In this document: one piece after another, positions 33,457 through 45,999 of the stretch | How positions within the stretch are numbered: position 1 is the first letter of the stretch | Layout: each line of letters begins with the position of its first letter | NCBI GenBank assembly: GCA_033439795.1 | Contig: JAUTDP010000007.1 | Location: 2,294,001-2,358,000, forward strand | Length of the DNA stretch: 64,000 bases | DNA from: Sordaria brevicollis | Taxonomy: Eukaryota > Ascomycota > Sordariomycetes > Sordariales > Sordariaceae | Reading direction: 5' to 3' | Translations under genes and position numbers: made by a program | Notes under the pieces: generated by a model | Told to the model about the DNA's origin: nothing | Seen by the model: the letters and a program-made list of their open reading frames with translations, nothing else | Databases searched by the model: none

Positions 33457-35948
33457 TGTTGTTTAATGCGCTTGGATATCTGTGTGGAATCAAAGACGGG
33501 AAGGGGAGTCGTTGGTCTGAGAGGCAAACTTGGAAGCAGGGTGAACGGGAAGTTTATCAATGTGTAAAACAAGATGTTCTGTGCGGCTCAACCGGACATG
33601 GGGGTGGTGGTGGTGGTAGTGTAATATGCCACAAAGAAGCAAAGAGCTTTAAGCATCATCCGGGACGCAGGTTGACGATCCGATCGAGGTTCTCACACAC
33701 CTCAGGTGTGGTACACTCCGGGGGGCGTTATATGTACTCAACGTTCGTTGCATGGAACACTGAGAGAAAGCACAGTCAATAAGTAGCTTTGTTTATGTTT
33801 GGATTCGTCTCAAAGTGGTGCAAAAGCCTCTGGAGAACAAGGAATGAAAGGAGTGGCATCCTTAGCCACCCACCCAGCTGGGTTTTTTCTCTACACCGCG
33901 CCGTCGCGTTGCTAAATCAAGCTGTTGGAACGCCAGATGGGGCAAGTAGAAAAGTTCCAGGCTGGACATTTCAAAGTCATGGGGAGTTTCAACTGGAACG
34001 CAGCAGTAGCCCCGGGCAACTCCGTGTTACCACGGCACCACAACTTGCCCCCAGCTTCCCATGGAGTTGCCCCTACCCCCATTGTATAAGAATATGCACC
34101 CAACCATCCCCAGGATTCCTCTTTCGGCCGCGTCCAGCTTCGTGAATTTGTCGTTGAACGAAGCTAAAATCGGGATAGGGCAGCAGTGGCACCTTGTTTG
34201 TCATGTCACAAACAAGGGGGGACGGGGCTGGAAGGAGAGAGCTTGGTGTAAGTGGTAGGGGACTTGATTGCTGTTCCACCGTCCACATTTGGAAATCTCT
34301 CGAGCTGTACCGGGAAAGGGTCCAAACACACTTCCATCGTGTGCGAGTTTCTCCCATTAGCCACACAAAAGACGATGACAAGGTGCAGCGATGATGCATC
34401 TAGCCTCCCGATCTGAAAGTGTCTGGAGATGGCGGTGATAGTGTGTCGAGGTGGGTGGGCGGAGGGAATGAAATGCCACCGACGGCCGGCCGAGACAATG
34501 GAATGAGAACATGAAAGCTGCGCAAAACATTGAGACACACAATAATCGCCCCTCTGCGCTGATTACTGATGGCTTTCAACTCATCTCCCCGGCAACCTTT
34601 AGTTCAATCTGAACCCTCATGACATAGAAGGCGTAAGGTCCCTCCACACGAGGGAATCTGCCCCCGCCGCCTCGGCTTTGAGCCGGAGCTCTGGGTTGGT
34701 GTGTCTCAGATGGGATGAGCAAGTGCATGGAGCAAGGGGCTAGTCGGCTGGATTCCGGAAGTTTGACTGCTGCAAATCGTGGTCGAGGAGTCGCGACTCG
34801 TGCCACGGTGCGTCATTGGAGATGAGCAGTCCTTCGTAGTGTTGCAAAGGTGTAGGATATTCCAACGGTCAGTTGTTTCGAACCGCCAATTCTGGAATAG
34901 GATGTTTGTTGTTGAAAGGGGAAAGGGACGAAGCAAACTTGACGTCCGGAAAGTTGCACAACAGTTGAGTGAGTACCGAATAGCGGACAAAGCAGAGAGA
35001 GGATGATCTGCAGTTAGGGTCTCTTGTTGCGTTGAGTACAAAGATCATCCCTTCCCTTCCACTTGGCCAACTCTCTTTTCTTTTTCTTCTCTTTTCCATG
35101 CGTTGCAACATGGCGCCGGTGTAAAACGGCCCTTTGGATCACGCACTCCCATGATCTTGCCGAAATCACCGAGAGATGGCTGCATTAGTGTAAGCATTTT
35201 GCTAATTATCTGCCATTTGTTTCGTTTCATACCCATATTTGCGCATTTTGACCGCCGGCCACGCGCTGCTGGGTTGATGATGATGGCTTTTGGAGTGTAG
35301 TTCATTTGGTTGGACGAGTGGCTTGGTCGCTTTGCTAATGCAGTTGGAGGGAGGGGGGACGTGATTAGTCACAAGGGAGCAAGTGCGCTCAAGAGACGCG
35401 ACAAACGAAGGCGGCATCAACTTGACGACATGTCAAGTTTGAGTGGAGAACACGATGTTTGACGTCGTTGTTGGTGATCGAAAAGTTACCAACTAAGATA
35501 ATATCAAGAATTGGCCGACTGTGGAGGTCAAATGCCCGGCGCGTTGGTCAACACCGTCAAGATATGCCGTCCCATGCCAAATAGGCCGAGAAGGCACGAT
35601 AGCTTGTCGATCGTAACCTTCAAGAAGGTCAAAAGGCGTTGTCGAGTATACGGGAATATCCGATGCTACGGAGGATGCCGTTGAGTGATTCAGGTCAGCA
35701 TTGACTGTTCTCCTCCCTTGGAGAGACGTTTGATATTTGATGGTGGTCCAGCGCACCTCAAAGTGACTTACTGACCGGCTACCTACATGCTTAAACAAGA
35801 TGGCCAGAGACCTGAAGTAAACATTGTCTATTCCTCTAGATTTTATGTAGACGCTATTCCATGATGTAAATACTGTGAAGATGCTCCGGCTGCCGTGAGA
35901 TTCGCCAAGATCCAACTATAAAGCAAACACATTTGTGTATTTTGAGGC
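33457..35948. other. Intergenic region, no gene recognised
   Basis: 2.5 kb between two minus-strand genes. Overlapping short frames on both strands, the longest with 140 codons at 35493-35915, show no family resemblance. Presumed promoter of the Pro/Ser-rich gene plus the 3' region of the HAD gene. Confidence 0.55.
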
Positions 35949-37389
35949 TTACAACGCAGGGCCCTTCCAGCCCTCTCTCTTCAACGCCCACCTCACCGCT
36001 TCCCGCGCATCATCAACAATGACCTTTGGCTTGAACCTCCCCTGGAGCGCCTTCTCTCCAGCAAGCTCCGGTCTCCACACACCCGTCCGCACCAGGACCG
36101 ACGACCACTCTGTCCCGGCATCACTCTTGAAATCGTTGGCGCCCGCGATATCACTCTCGGGGTTATCGCCCACCATGTACACGCTCTTCAACGTCCCGGG
36201 CTCGTGGTGGCCCAGGCTCGTAAGCACGTCGTGCCTATGCGTCGCCAGCACTCTCTCGGCAAAGTGATATGTCTCGCTGTACGGCTTTCCGATAACCCGT
36301 CGTTGCAGCTCGTGGCCGTTGGTCAACCGCCGCCAAACACCCGCCACGGCCGCCTGGAACGCACCCTGGCCGAAGCGTGGAATGTGGAAGCCTGTGCTCC
36401 AGAGCAGGTCCGCGTTGCTAAAGTACAGCGGTGGCTGTCCGTCCTGCTGCCAACCGCAAGAGGGGAGAGCGGAATCACCGTTCTTGGGCGAGTACGTGCC
36501 CACGTAACCCTCCTGGGAGAGGAGCAGGTCGACAATGAGCTGGATATCGTAGGCCCAATCGCGCGGGTCGTTGAAGACGAACATGGCGTCGATCTTGAGC
36601 GCGTCGCTCAGGCGCATGCCGGACCCGGGCGTAAAGATGGGCTTGGGCAGCGGGCGCGCGGTCGCAGTATAGACGGTGTCGAGGAGCGGCTCGAAGGGGA
36701 AAACCTCCGGATGGGCCTTGAGGATGTCGGCAGGTGTGACGACGTTCTTGAAGCCGTAGGCCTCGGCGATCAGCCGGCATTTCTCCGCGTTGGCGCCCGT
36801 CACGAGAATGGTCTTCTCCCGAAGACTGTCGGGTCCCTCGACGAGCTGGCGGAACGGTGTGTGCGATTGGACAAAGTTATCGGTCGTGAGCTCGATGCCA
36901 AGTTTCTGGCTAAGGTCTTTTACGCGCTCGGTCTCGTGCTTGCCGCCGCCGTTCGTGAGGAGGATAAAGGGGATGTTGTGTTCGTTCAGGAACTTGAGGG
37001 CTTCGGGGGCGCCGGGGATGGGCGTTGCGACGTGGAGGAGAACGCCATCGATGCTGTGGTTTAGGGAGATTAGCGATGGGTTCAACCACAAGATTGACGG
37101 GTCTGCAGATGACTTACTCGAAGGCAAAAGCAAATGGAGGTGCCTCATTCCGCCCGCTCTTGGTACCGTATTTGCGAGATTCTCGCCTGTTACAGGTGTT
37201 CAAGCTTCCTGTCCTCCTAGCCGCAGATGAGAACTGGGCCGTTGGTGCATGCTTCTGCGTTGTGCGCGGTAGACCGGAAGCCGCGCTACGGATATGACGG
37301 GATACTTGGGACGGCGTTGGCGACGACGATGTCAGAGCTGTAAGGTTTGGCCGGGCAAAAGCGGTGCTCAAGATGCGTGAACCTCTCAT
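35949..37389 (-). CDS. HAD-superfamily hydrolase, CECR5/HDHD5-like, mitochondrial
   Basis: Putative phosphatase-like protein of the haloacid dehalogenase superfamily; the natural substrate is not known for this subgroup. Two exons, 37118-37389 and 35949-37053, joined across a 64-base intron (GTAAGT to CACAG), encode 458 residues. The splice junction itself builds the catalytic DxD motif, AFAFDIDGVLLH, with Asp91 and Asp93. Downstream are the second motif FILLTNGGGK, FVFNDPRDWAYDIQLIVDLLLS typical of CECR5 proteins, and motif IV-like VYMVGDNPESDIAGAN. The first 60 residues are rich in Arg, Ser, Thr and Ala without acids, a mitochondrial presequence pattern. Yeast YKR070W is the likely counterpart. 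Confidence 0.93.
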
Positions 37390-37764
37390 TATGTCTGCGG
37401 TATGGAATCAAACGGCGTTGATTTCGGACGGTCGCGTATGAAACAGTCGATCTTGGGGATTGAAGAAGGATAGCGATTCGAATTCACCAACATGACAGAG
37501 TATCACAAGTAAACAAATGTCGTCATAACATGGTTGGGATGGATTTCGGTGGAGCTCTCTTCTTTCGTCCCGTTTGTATGAGCTCTCCACGAGAATCGAT
37601 TCCATCCGACCCCGTCCGGGTGCCCACGATCCCCGCCATTCTGGAGACGGGACCCTCCGGTAAAATTGACCGGCATCGGACCGTTTTGCAAAGGCAAGCT
37701 CGCCGGCGGCAGGCGGGACCCTTATCATTTTACCCGAGCCAAGGTGGGGCAAAGAGCGTGCAAG

Positions 37765-37793
37765 GTACGGCGGCGTACGGCGGCGTACGGCGG
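37765..37793. repeat. GTACGGCGGC tandem repeat, three copies
   Basis: Two full copies and a third lacking its last base, GC-rich, in the region upstream of the HAD-family gene. Confidence 0.9.
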
Positions 37794-38150
37794 TCGAAAT
37801 GTGCATTTGTGAGCACCGAAGCGCAGCTGCATGCCAAGAAATGTACCTGACATTGTTCCTGCCTTTGGCCCCACCAAGGAAGTGACAGGGGAAGCTCCAT
37901 CTTGTTCTTGCTCTTCCTTTTCTATCCCGCCTCGTCTGCAGTGCTTCGAAGGTTCATCATCATTGCTGCAAGTCAACATGTATGTAATCGGACCGCGCTG
38001 ATCAGATCAACAGTTGTTAGCGTAGACTACCGAGGTGAGCTCAAGTCGTGAGAAACTTTCAGCGAGCTGTCTTTCCTCTTTCTAGTCATCTGGGACACCC
38101 TCCAGTTTTTACAAGGCTCCCAATCAGCTACTTCCAGCCTTTGACATAAG

Positions 38151-38192
38151 TGACTGACTGACTGACTGACTGACTGACTGACTGACTGACTG
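38151..38192. repeat. (TGAC)n microsatellite
   Basis: Ten and a half perfect TGAC units. Such repeats are usually polymorphic among strains. No gene overlaps it. Confidence 0.97.
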
Positions 38193-39982
38193 ATCAGTTT
38201 CTTCACGTCTTGTTATACACAGAAGCCTGAGGTGTGGATGGGTTCGAGGATACGATTGGACATCTTCATTCGTTCAAGACATTTGGCTAACAAAGACGGA
38301 CACAGAGGCCTAGGAAGAAAAGATAGAGATGATGGAAGTTGGAATGCCCCTCTCCATATACCTACCTCCTCCTTTTCATCCCTTGCTTTCCACCACGAGG
38401 TATGTGTTAGTGTGAAGCATGATATGCCCGATTTTGGAATGAGGATGTTTTGCCTCTCCGTTACTCTGGCGACGTCGGAGAGGCAACGCACTCAGCTATC
38501 ATCATCTTTACAAGGTTTCTAGCTGTACAACAGGTAGGAAAGTCCATGACTTTGCCGCTCAGGACCTGGACTGTTGCTGGCTGGCTTGGGGCTATTCCGT
38601 CCGTAGTGTACGACAACGTCACTTGACACCCCTACCATAGCACCCTAGACTTTAGGTGTAATGCCCCGGCAAAGCTGGATGGAGGTGGCCACAGAGGGCC
38701 CCCCCAGAGGGCAGTTGATCCGCCTCCGTATTGTCCGTCACGGGTTCGTCTTGAACTATCTCCAGTTCTCATTTAAAAACTCATCCACACAAACTTTTCA
38801 TCACCGTTGCAACCAAGTGGAATTATGTGTGGAATTTTCTCGGTTTCTTTTTGAGCGCCACCACGGCGGCAAGACGCTTCTTCTTCTCTTCTCCTCCTAG
38901 TGCCTATCCAACGTCACCTTTTTTTTCGACCTGAACTCTTTCTGACAGTCTGCCTGTATAGGTCGCCCAAGATTTAACGCCATTTTCGCCCTTCCCGAAC
39001 GTTTTTGCCATCACCGATATAGCATCCATCTTTTCGTCATGCCTTCTTGGTCAGCCATTTGTATTCTCCATCACTCTTTCCCCTTTTAAAATCCTTCACA
39101 GATATCAACATATGTACCAACTCAGGCAACTTACAGCCAATCGAAGACAAACGACAACAAGAGCTCAAGTGTACAGTTGACCGACGACAATCATGCAATA
39201 ATCTATCTTTTCAATAGCCAAAGGGCGTTATACACGCCTTCCCGGTTCAGACGAATCTCCCATACCGATACATCGCAAACAACGGCCAAAAAGCTACCAG
39301 ATGCAAGAATACTTGTCGTGAGTATGACAATATGACATTCTACACTTTTCCCCTCCGCCCTGGTTTTATCACCATCTTAACACAAAGAGCCACACATTTC
39401 GTCCCTACATCTTGATATCTCCACCCTCAGCAATCCTACAAAGAGCCCCATGTGTTCCAGCGCTGAAAAACATCATCTGCATTACAAAAGGCAGTAAAAA
39501 TAGCAAAAGTCCTTGCTTCCCCCCTTCTTCCCTTGTCTCTCCTTTCCCATTCATACTATACTCACACAAGAGGTTTTGGTGGCAAGTGCTCTTGCTGTAG
39601 CAAAAAATGTTCGCAAGCTCTCGTTGAACATCCGAGATGCTAGGCCAGTTCCCGTGGGGTTCCGATTACAGGTTGCTATGTTCTCAAGCGGTACCTATAC
39701 CCGGCCCATGGGCAGCAAAGAAGCGATAAAAGGCTTGCCCGAATTTCGTCGACATGCCCATCCATCGATGCCACGGGTGTCTCCGTCATTAACCCGAGCG
39801 ATGGGTTCAAAGGTATATACTGTTAATCTGACAATGTTCCGTCGAAAGTCGGAGCTGATATCGAAGCAAAGTTGCAAGCCTAAGCAGGCTACAGTACCCA
39901 AACAGGAACGGGCGTTTGAATGGTGATACGCTGTTCCGAATATGTGCGCCGTGTGGTGTTATTACCGCACGACAGTTCATTG

Positions 39983-42212
39983 TCACGCCTGGCTGACTCG
40001 GCTGGCCGAAGTGCGGCTACGTTCGTCCTCTTCGAGCACGTCGCTCAGCCTTGTTGGGTGATGGTGCCGGGGCATTGTTTCCCATCCGGGCGCTGCATAG
40101 CCTTGTCCGCCATAATTGGAGGATTCAGGGTACGTGCCGCCGTATTGCGAACTCGATGGGGGATAATTTGTCGCAGGATTCGAGGTAGGGGTTTCAAAAT
40201 CCTCTGTCGCCTGGTCAGATTGGTGAGCTTCTTCCGGGCGGGGTGCTAGGGTAGGGGATATTGTCTCTCGTCGACATCTTCGACAAAAGCTGTCATCAAT
40301 ATCGCCAGTCTTACTCACCTTCGTCATAACCTGCTTCTGAACCAACCCCATATTCTCCAGGTTGTTGCGTGGAGGGACCGGGTTGTTGCTGGTAATATCC
40401 GCCACTTGGTTGGCCAGCGGTACTCGTGTTCGGTTGGGCAGCGGACCCTTGGGTATATTGAGGATATTGGGGATTTTGGGCAGCGACATAATCGGAAGTA
40501 TCGGACTGGGTTCTCTGATGATCCCTCGTGCTCGCTTGGCGATTAGGAACGCCTTGTGTCATCGGCACGACCTGGACGCCGCCTACTATTGTCGGGTGGC
40601 CCTGCTGAAGAGAGAGCGTGCGATCCCTTTCTTCCTGTTCCCGACGACCGAGTTCCTCCCATGCACGACGAGCCTCATCTTTCGAGATCAACAACTCTTT
40701 CCGCATTTCGGTAAGCAACTTTTGGGTCTTTGCGCTCTCGCGCTCTTGTTCCTGAGCTTGGCGGGCGGCTTCAGCTCGACCCCGCCGTTCCTCTTCCAAG
40801 GCGTTCTCGAGCATGGCGTTAGTCTCCTGCAGGCGCTCAATATCCGATCGTGTTTCGAAGAACCAGCGCTGGAACTTCCTCTCGGAGCTGGCGCGCAGCC
40901 TCTGCAGCTCAACGACCGCATGGAAGAGGTTAGCACCCGCTGCTGATAAGTCGCTGACCTGTCTGGATAGCTGGGCGGAAATCGGGTTACGGTCGAACTC
41001 TTCGGTATTCTCCTGGAGTTTCCGTATCCAAAAGCTGGTCATTCCCTCCCAGTGCGCTGACAGGGCTTCCCATCGCTCAAAGGCATGAGGGAAAGAATTC
41101 TTCACCCTAGTACCAGCATTCGGCGCTGATGGTTCGGCTGGTTGCCCAGGGGCTGTACCGCCAGTCCCAACAGCAGGTGCGAAGCCCTGAGGCGCTTGAT
41201 TTGGTTGACCGGCGCGAGGTGGGCGCAAGGGTTGCGATGCGTCCGCTTGTTGGGGATTTCCAGGCTGCGGCTGGGAACCGCCTTGGGCCTCTTGAGCCCG
41301 TTTTTGCCTACGTTGTGTGGCTGGATCGGTGGCTAGGTTGCCACCTGGTGCAGCGCCAGCAGCAGCATTTCTCCTTTCCGCATTCTGTCGACGCGTCTCC
41401 TCAAGCATACGAGCCTCCTCTTCGGCGCGAGCACGCTCCATCTGCTCTCGTTCAGCCTTTTGTCTTGCCTCCCGTTCAGCACGTTCACGCATGATCATCC
41501 TAGGGCCACGGATCACTTGCTGGGGAGAGCCAGTCTGAGGAGGTACGGTAGGTCGCGATGATGGCACGGCATGACCATTGGAAGTAGCGGGGCCAACGCC
41601 GCCGCTCAGGAGATCCGCCATCGACGCGTTTTCTTCGTCCAGGTCAGGGGAGAAGGAATACGGTTGCCTTAAAGCCTCCTCGAGAGCCCAAAGGATGGCA
41701 CTCTTTGTGTGCCGAGAAAGTCGGAGTGGATTAGAATGGGATAAGGAGGAGGTCCGTTCGGGAATAAACGACGGCTGGGGCGAGAATGTTTCTTCGTTGA
41801 GATCGTCGCTGCTATCTTGTGAAAGGCGTTGCCGAAAGCTTTCGTGTGGTTGGTAGGGTTGTCCAAGCCCAGGGGGACCAGCGGTCGAGAAGATAGGTTG
41901 GGGTGCGATGCCAACACTGGCAGCTTCGAGGTGAATGCGGCGCGAAGAGCGGGATGGGCTCGGAGTCGGGCTCGGACTACGGGCGGCTTGAAAGCGCGGT
42001 GTTCGACGGAGCGTTCTCTGAGAAGACGGAGTGGGGGATGCGCCGTCCGATGCAGGTGTCGCCGTAGCTGACCGGAGAGGAAGAGTGCGCTGCTGGCGCT
42101 GTATAGGCGTTATCGGGTTGTAAAGTTCGCGGGGATTCTGGGATGGTGGAGGTTGGTGTGTTCCGGCGGCAATATCTCCCTCATCGCCAGCGGGCGCTGG
42201 TGTGGTTGACAA
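39983..42212 (-). CDS. Disordered coiled-coil protein of unknown function, 5' end unresolved
   Basis: Two exons are supported: 40319-42212 and 39983-40245, joined by a 73-base intron (donor GTGAGT, acceptor CCCTAG) that keeps the frame and adds about 87 residues, ending RTSASRVSQA. The protein is about 718 residues: Pro/Ser/Thr-rich first third, a block HTKSAILWALEEALRQPYSF, a Glu/Arg coiled coil (REEAR-type, about 250-310), a second conserved-looking helical region (FERWEALSAHWEGMTSFWIRKLQ) and another coiled coil (LQETNAMLENALEEERRGR), then a Gln/Tyr/Pro-rich tail. The frame opens at a TTG and an in-frame stop lies just upstream with no ATG between, so an upstream exon is expected; a CACCAG acceptor at 42197 would fit. 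No known domain. Confidence 0.7.
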
Positions 42213-45200
42213 GGTGAAGGGTCACCACCCTGGTGGTGACGAAATGTGACGCGCCTGGGCAGGCGGGCTAGGGCGGGCTGGAATGGTGGGCCGAAGGCTG
42301 CGAATTGGGTCAGATGCTGCCGTTACATGCAATGCGCAAGGCCGGGAAGGAGAAATTCCTGCAAAAGCAGGCTGTAGATGTTTGTGGAAGAAATGGTGGT
42401 GGTGCTGGTGTCCATGGCTGTCGCAACCAAGGTTCATCACTTCACACCGTCTCGACAACCCTTCCGCCTTTTCGATTCTCTCCACTCACCTTGATGTCTC
42501 TGTTCAGCTCGGTGTACCGTGTATCATGACAGGATATGAAAGCAATATCCTGGCAGGAATGGAAGTGCAAAGGGAATATTCCTGTTCTTGCAGTGTGGAG
42601 TGAACGGTGAACAGGGGTAATGCAAACAAGTCGGGTGGGTAATCGTGGATTTGAGGTAGCTGTCGCGAAAAATGGACGAGGTCGGGTTTGGTGATGGGTT
42701 GAAGTGGAAAAAATGCGTGGCTGGTGAGTTTTGGTGACGAGTGTTTGAACGAACCAAAACAGGCGGGCGATTGGACAGCACTAGCACTGAACCGTAGCGT
42801 AGGTACTTGTAATTCGGTTTTCGGCCAGGGAAGGTTGTCGGTTGGTTGTCCGGGTGTCAGCAAAAGAGATGAAGTTTAATCATTGGGTCTTGTAGAAAGG
42901 TTCGGACATTGAAGAGCAGATGAGAGAGCCAAAGTCGAAAGCCGCGCTGTCGAACCGGATGGGCGCCCTTTTGAAGGTGGTACCCGTTGTTGACTCGTGT
43001 AGTCGTGTCGGGCAACCAGAGGACGACGAGCTGCGGGATGATGAGGCTGATGGATTGACAGCAGGGTGAGGTGATGCTGAGATGGTGTAGTGGGTTGTTC
43101 CAGGCCGGTCAGAGATCCCCCGCGTTGCTGCCCGGGCAGCATCAACCCTGGACAGAACCAAAAACCTTAGCACACACACTCTCTCACACACAGCGCACTG
43201 CTGTCGTGAAGGAGGTTTCAATTTCTCTTCCCTGCCGACCTCCCGTCCCCCAGTGCCCCTCCACCTCGGGGTACCTGCTACAACCAGCTATAGCAGCTTA
43301 CTTTCAGCAGGGAAAGATGTCGCTGCCCGACCGCTTGTAAAGACCGTCACGATCAAAAAACCAACATCCGCCCTTCCTTTTTCTTCACCGCCTCACCACC
43401 GGCCAACCCTTTGCCAAGCCGAAAAATTGGTCGGTCGTCAATGCGCAATGGTTGAGGCGTCGTTAGGGAGCTGGCTCGGGCGCCAATGGCTTGAATCGGT
43501 GTCGATTCGTTCAGCCGGGTGAAAGCCTCGCGGTCGGTTGTTCGAGTCCAAGTTGGGAAAAGATGAAGCTGTACAGAAAAGTTGCCAGGTAAATGGGTGT
43601 CGACGATGCCATCACTTTCCCGGAAGGAACAACACCCATCTTATGAATGGTCTTTATCACTACGCACTTGCCGCAGTTCGGCAACGCAAATTGACTTACA
43701 AAGTGCAGGAACAGTTGTACACACCAAATATGGACGCTGCAGAATGAACGATATGAAGTTCCCGCTCGGAAGGCACCACCAGCCATAGGTAAGGTAGGCA
43801 GGAAGGAAGCACAGAGAACGATAGAGGTGAACCCCGCGTCTGTTACCTCACTCTGCGCAATGAAGTTTTGAGACAAACGTCACGGTTCCTTCCTGTTGGA
43901 ATTTTTTTGGGTCCTGCCCTCTTCCTTCTTTGCCATATGTTCCTGCCCAACAAGGGCGTTGGTTGTTGTTTGTAAACCTCTTGTTTTCCACTTATCTTTC
44001 TTTTCTTTTCTACACCAACACACAGCAACCTAGTTATGCGCCGACTACCTCAAAAGACTCGGCCACTCTACCTAGCTATTTGTCTCGGGGGCATATTGAA
44101 GCCCAGGGAGTTTGGCACTACAAAGCCAAAGCTGGTATGGCTTACTCGAAGGGCAATATATTTGCATATCAGTCTCATTGACGTTGCTCAAAGCTGTTTA
44201 ACCATTCCTTGATCTCTGCAAGGCAGCATGGTCGGGCAACCGGAACATGATTCGCAGCATCCCGTTACAACATGACGGTTGTGACACGGGTAGGTCGGTC
44301 GATACGAAGTGGCCCCGTCGAGACAATTTGGAGATGCGGCGTGCTAGTGCTGTTCCACAAGGAATACGCCATAGGCGCTGTCCAATACCAGGCCTACTAA
44401 CAGACACTATCAATAATAAGCAGAGGAGCTGCTTTCGGCCATGACAACCAAAACCCTATCTTGAAGTCATCTCTGAGACTCGATATCGGCCTATTCTTCC
44501 TCAACAGTACGTACCTCCTGGTTCCTATCTGATCGCTCTCTTCCACCACCGACCACAAGCGCTTCAATCGAACGGAGGCGAACACTTCAAACCCCAAAGT
44601 CACGTTAGCTCGGATTGAGCGGCTGGCTGACGATGGCTTTGGATGGACAGTAGCCTGGATGAGAGGCAGCTGGAAGCAGGAATGGAAGAAATCGATGCGT
44701 TGGCAGTACATGAGACGTGACGAAACTCATGCACCAGTGTTGCATTCTCCAATCGCCGACCTGTCTCGGGAACCCCAAGATCCCAAGAGGATGGTTCAGG
44801 GCAGGCTGCCCACAACCCGCTTTAGCCCCAACCCTGGTCCCATTCTCAACGTCGAAGGTTGTCAAACAAGGCCCTACGACCTCACCGCGGCCAATCTCAT
44901 GTCTTGTTCCTCGTACCGCATGGACTTCCACGCCTGTCTGACGTCGACTCGATTTACTCAACTTTTGGGAGGTTTTCTCTTTGTGCCTCCTCGGCTTCTC
45001 ATGACAATTTGGTTGCCGCGGCTTCGATTGTCCTCCGTGACCATTTCCGAACTCGCACCGGCCTGGAGATCTTGTGAGGTTGGAGATCCCCATGGGTGTG
45101 CCCTGGTGGATATCTTTTCAGAAACGAACATGAGAAGATCGTCTAAATATGGAAGGCCAAGAGGCTCAAACATCCATAAAACATTCCCTATACCTACCTC

Positions 45201-45796
45201 ATCGCGCATGACAGTCGGGTTGCCAGCGGCCTTCATGACGCAAACGAGCCAAGGGGATGTTCATGTCGTCGGATCCGCTGAAAGAGCCGTCGAGTTGTGG
45301 AAATTTCCTTCTATCTCAAGGAAAGCACTTGATGTCGATTTCAAACCTTCTAACACTACTGGACACTGGTTCAAAAGACGATGAAGAGAAGAAATGAAAG
45401 TACAAGTGTACCCTGCGATGAAGAAGACGGTCGCCTCTCTTTCGTTTTCGAAACACCGCCAATAACTCCTAGAGTATGCGGTGCACTGTATTTTGGTAGA
45501 GATGCCATGCTATTGACGCAGCTCCCTCTCTCGCTACCAAGCTGTTACAGATGAACATTCCTGTGTTGAAGGCAGCACCAGATACATTGACTTCGAAAAG
45601 TTGCTTCAGAATGAAATTCTTCGGTTTTGGTATCCTAAAGTGTGGTTGATTGCTATAACCACAGCATGCTGGTCTAAAAGCAACCCGAACTCCCATACAA
45701 TGCTTCACCCACATCCAGGCCATACACCGTGTGTATAAAACATCGACAGAGGTTAACCAACAGAGAAGTCGACCGAGAGGTTGAAATAGCACTAGT

Positions 45797-45830
<34 letters not shown>

Positions 45831-45999
45831 CCTCCTGATATCCAAAACAGATAACAATCCACCAAACAAATTCCATATACTCTTATTCAACCCGAAAAAA
45901 AGACAAAAACATCATGACCAAGCCCTTATAGCAAAATCTCATCATAACCATCGTTAAACATCATAACATCCATCATATCTTGTCATAAGATCTTTCAGC
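42213..45999. other. Long intergenic region, possible upstream exon and one orphan frame
   Basis: 3.8 kb upstream of the coiled-coil gene. A strong donor (ATCAAG then GTGAGT on the minus strand, about 42489) could belong to a 5' untranslated or short coding exon of that gene. A plus-strand frame of 241 codons with an ATG at 44659 ends at 45384 and resembles nothing known. An A32 tract lies at 45798-45829. Confidence 0.5.
45798..45829 (+). repeat. Poly-A tract of 32 bases
   Basis: Uninterrupted A32, about 170 bases beyond the stop of the minus-strand DUF3433 gene. No flanking target duplication was found, so a retroposed tail is not supported. Confidence 0.95.

Larger units (their letters stand above)
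37390..39982. other. Intergenic region with microsatellites
   Basis: 2.6 kb between minus-strand genes. It holds a 10-base triplicate near 37765 and a TGAC tetranucleotide repeat at 38151. From about 38930 to 39560 the plus strand is CT- and CA-rich like a fungal 5' leader, but no following plus-strand gene is evident. Confidence 0.55.

Noticed and set aside
43530..43560. Box-B-like GTTCGAGTCC
   Set aside because: No matching D-arm, anticodon arm or acceptor stem upstream within a tRNA length.
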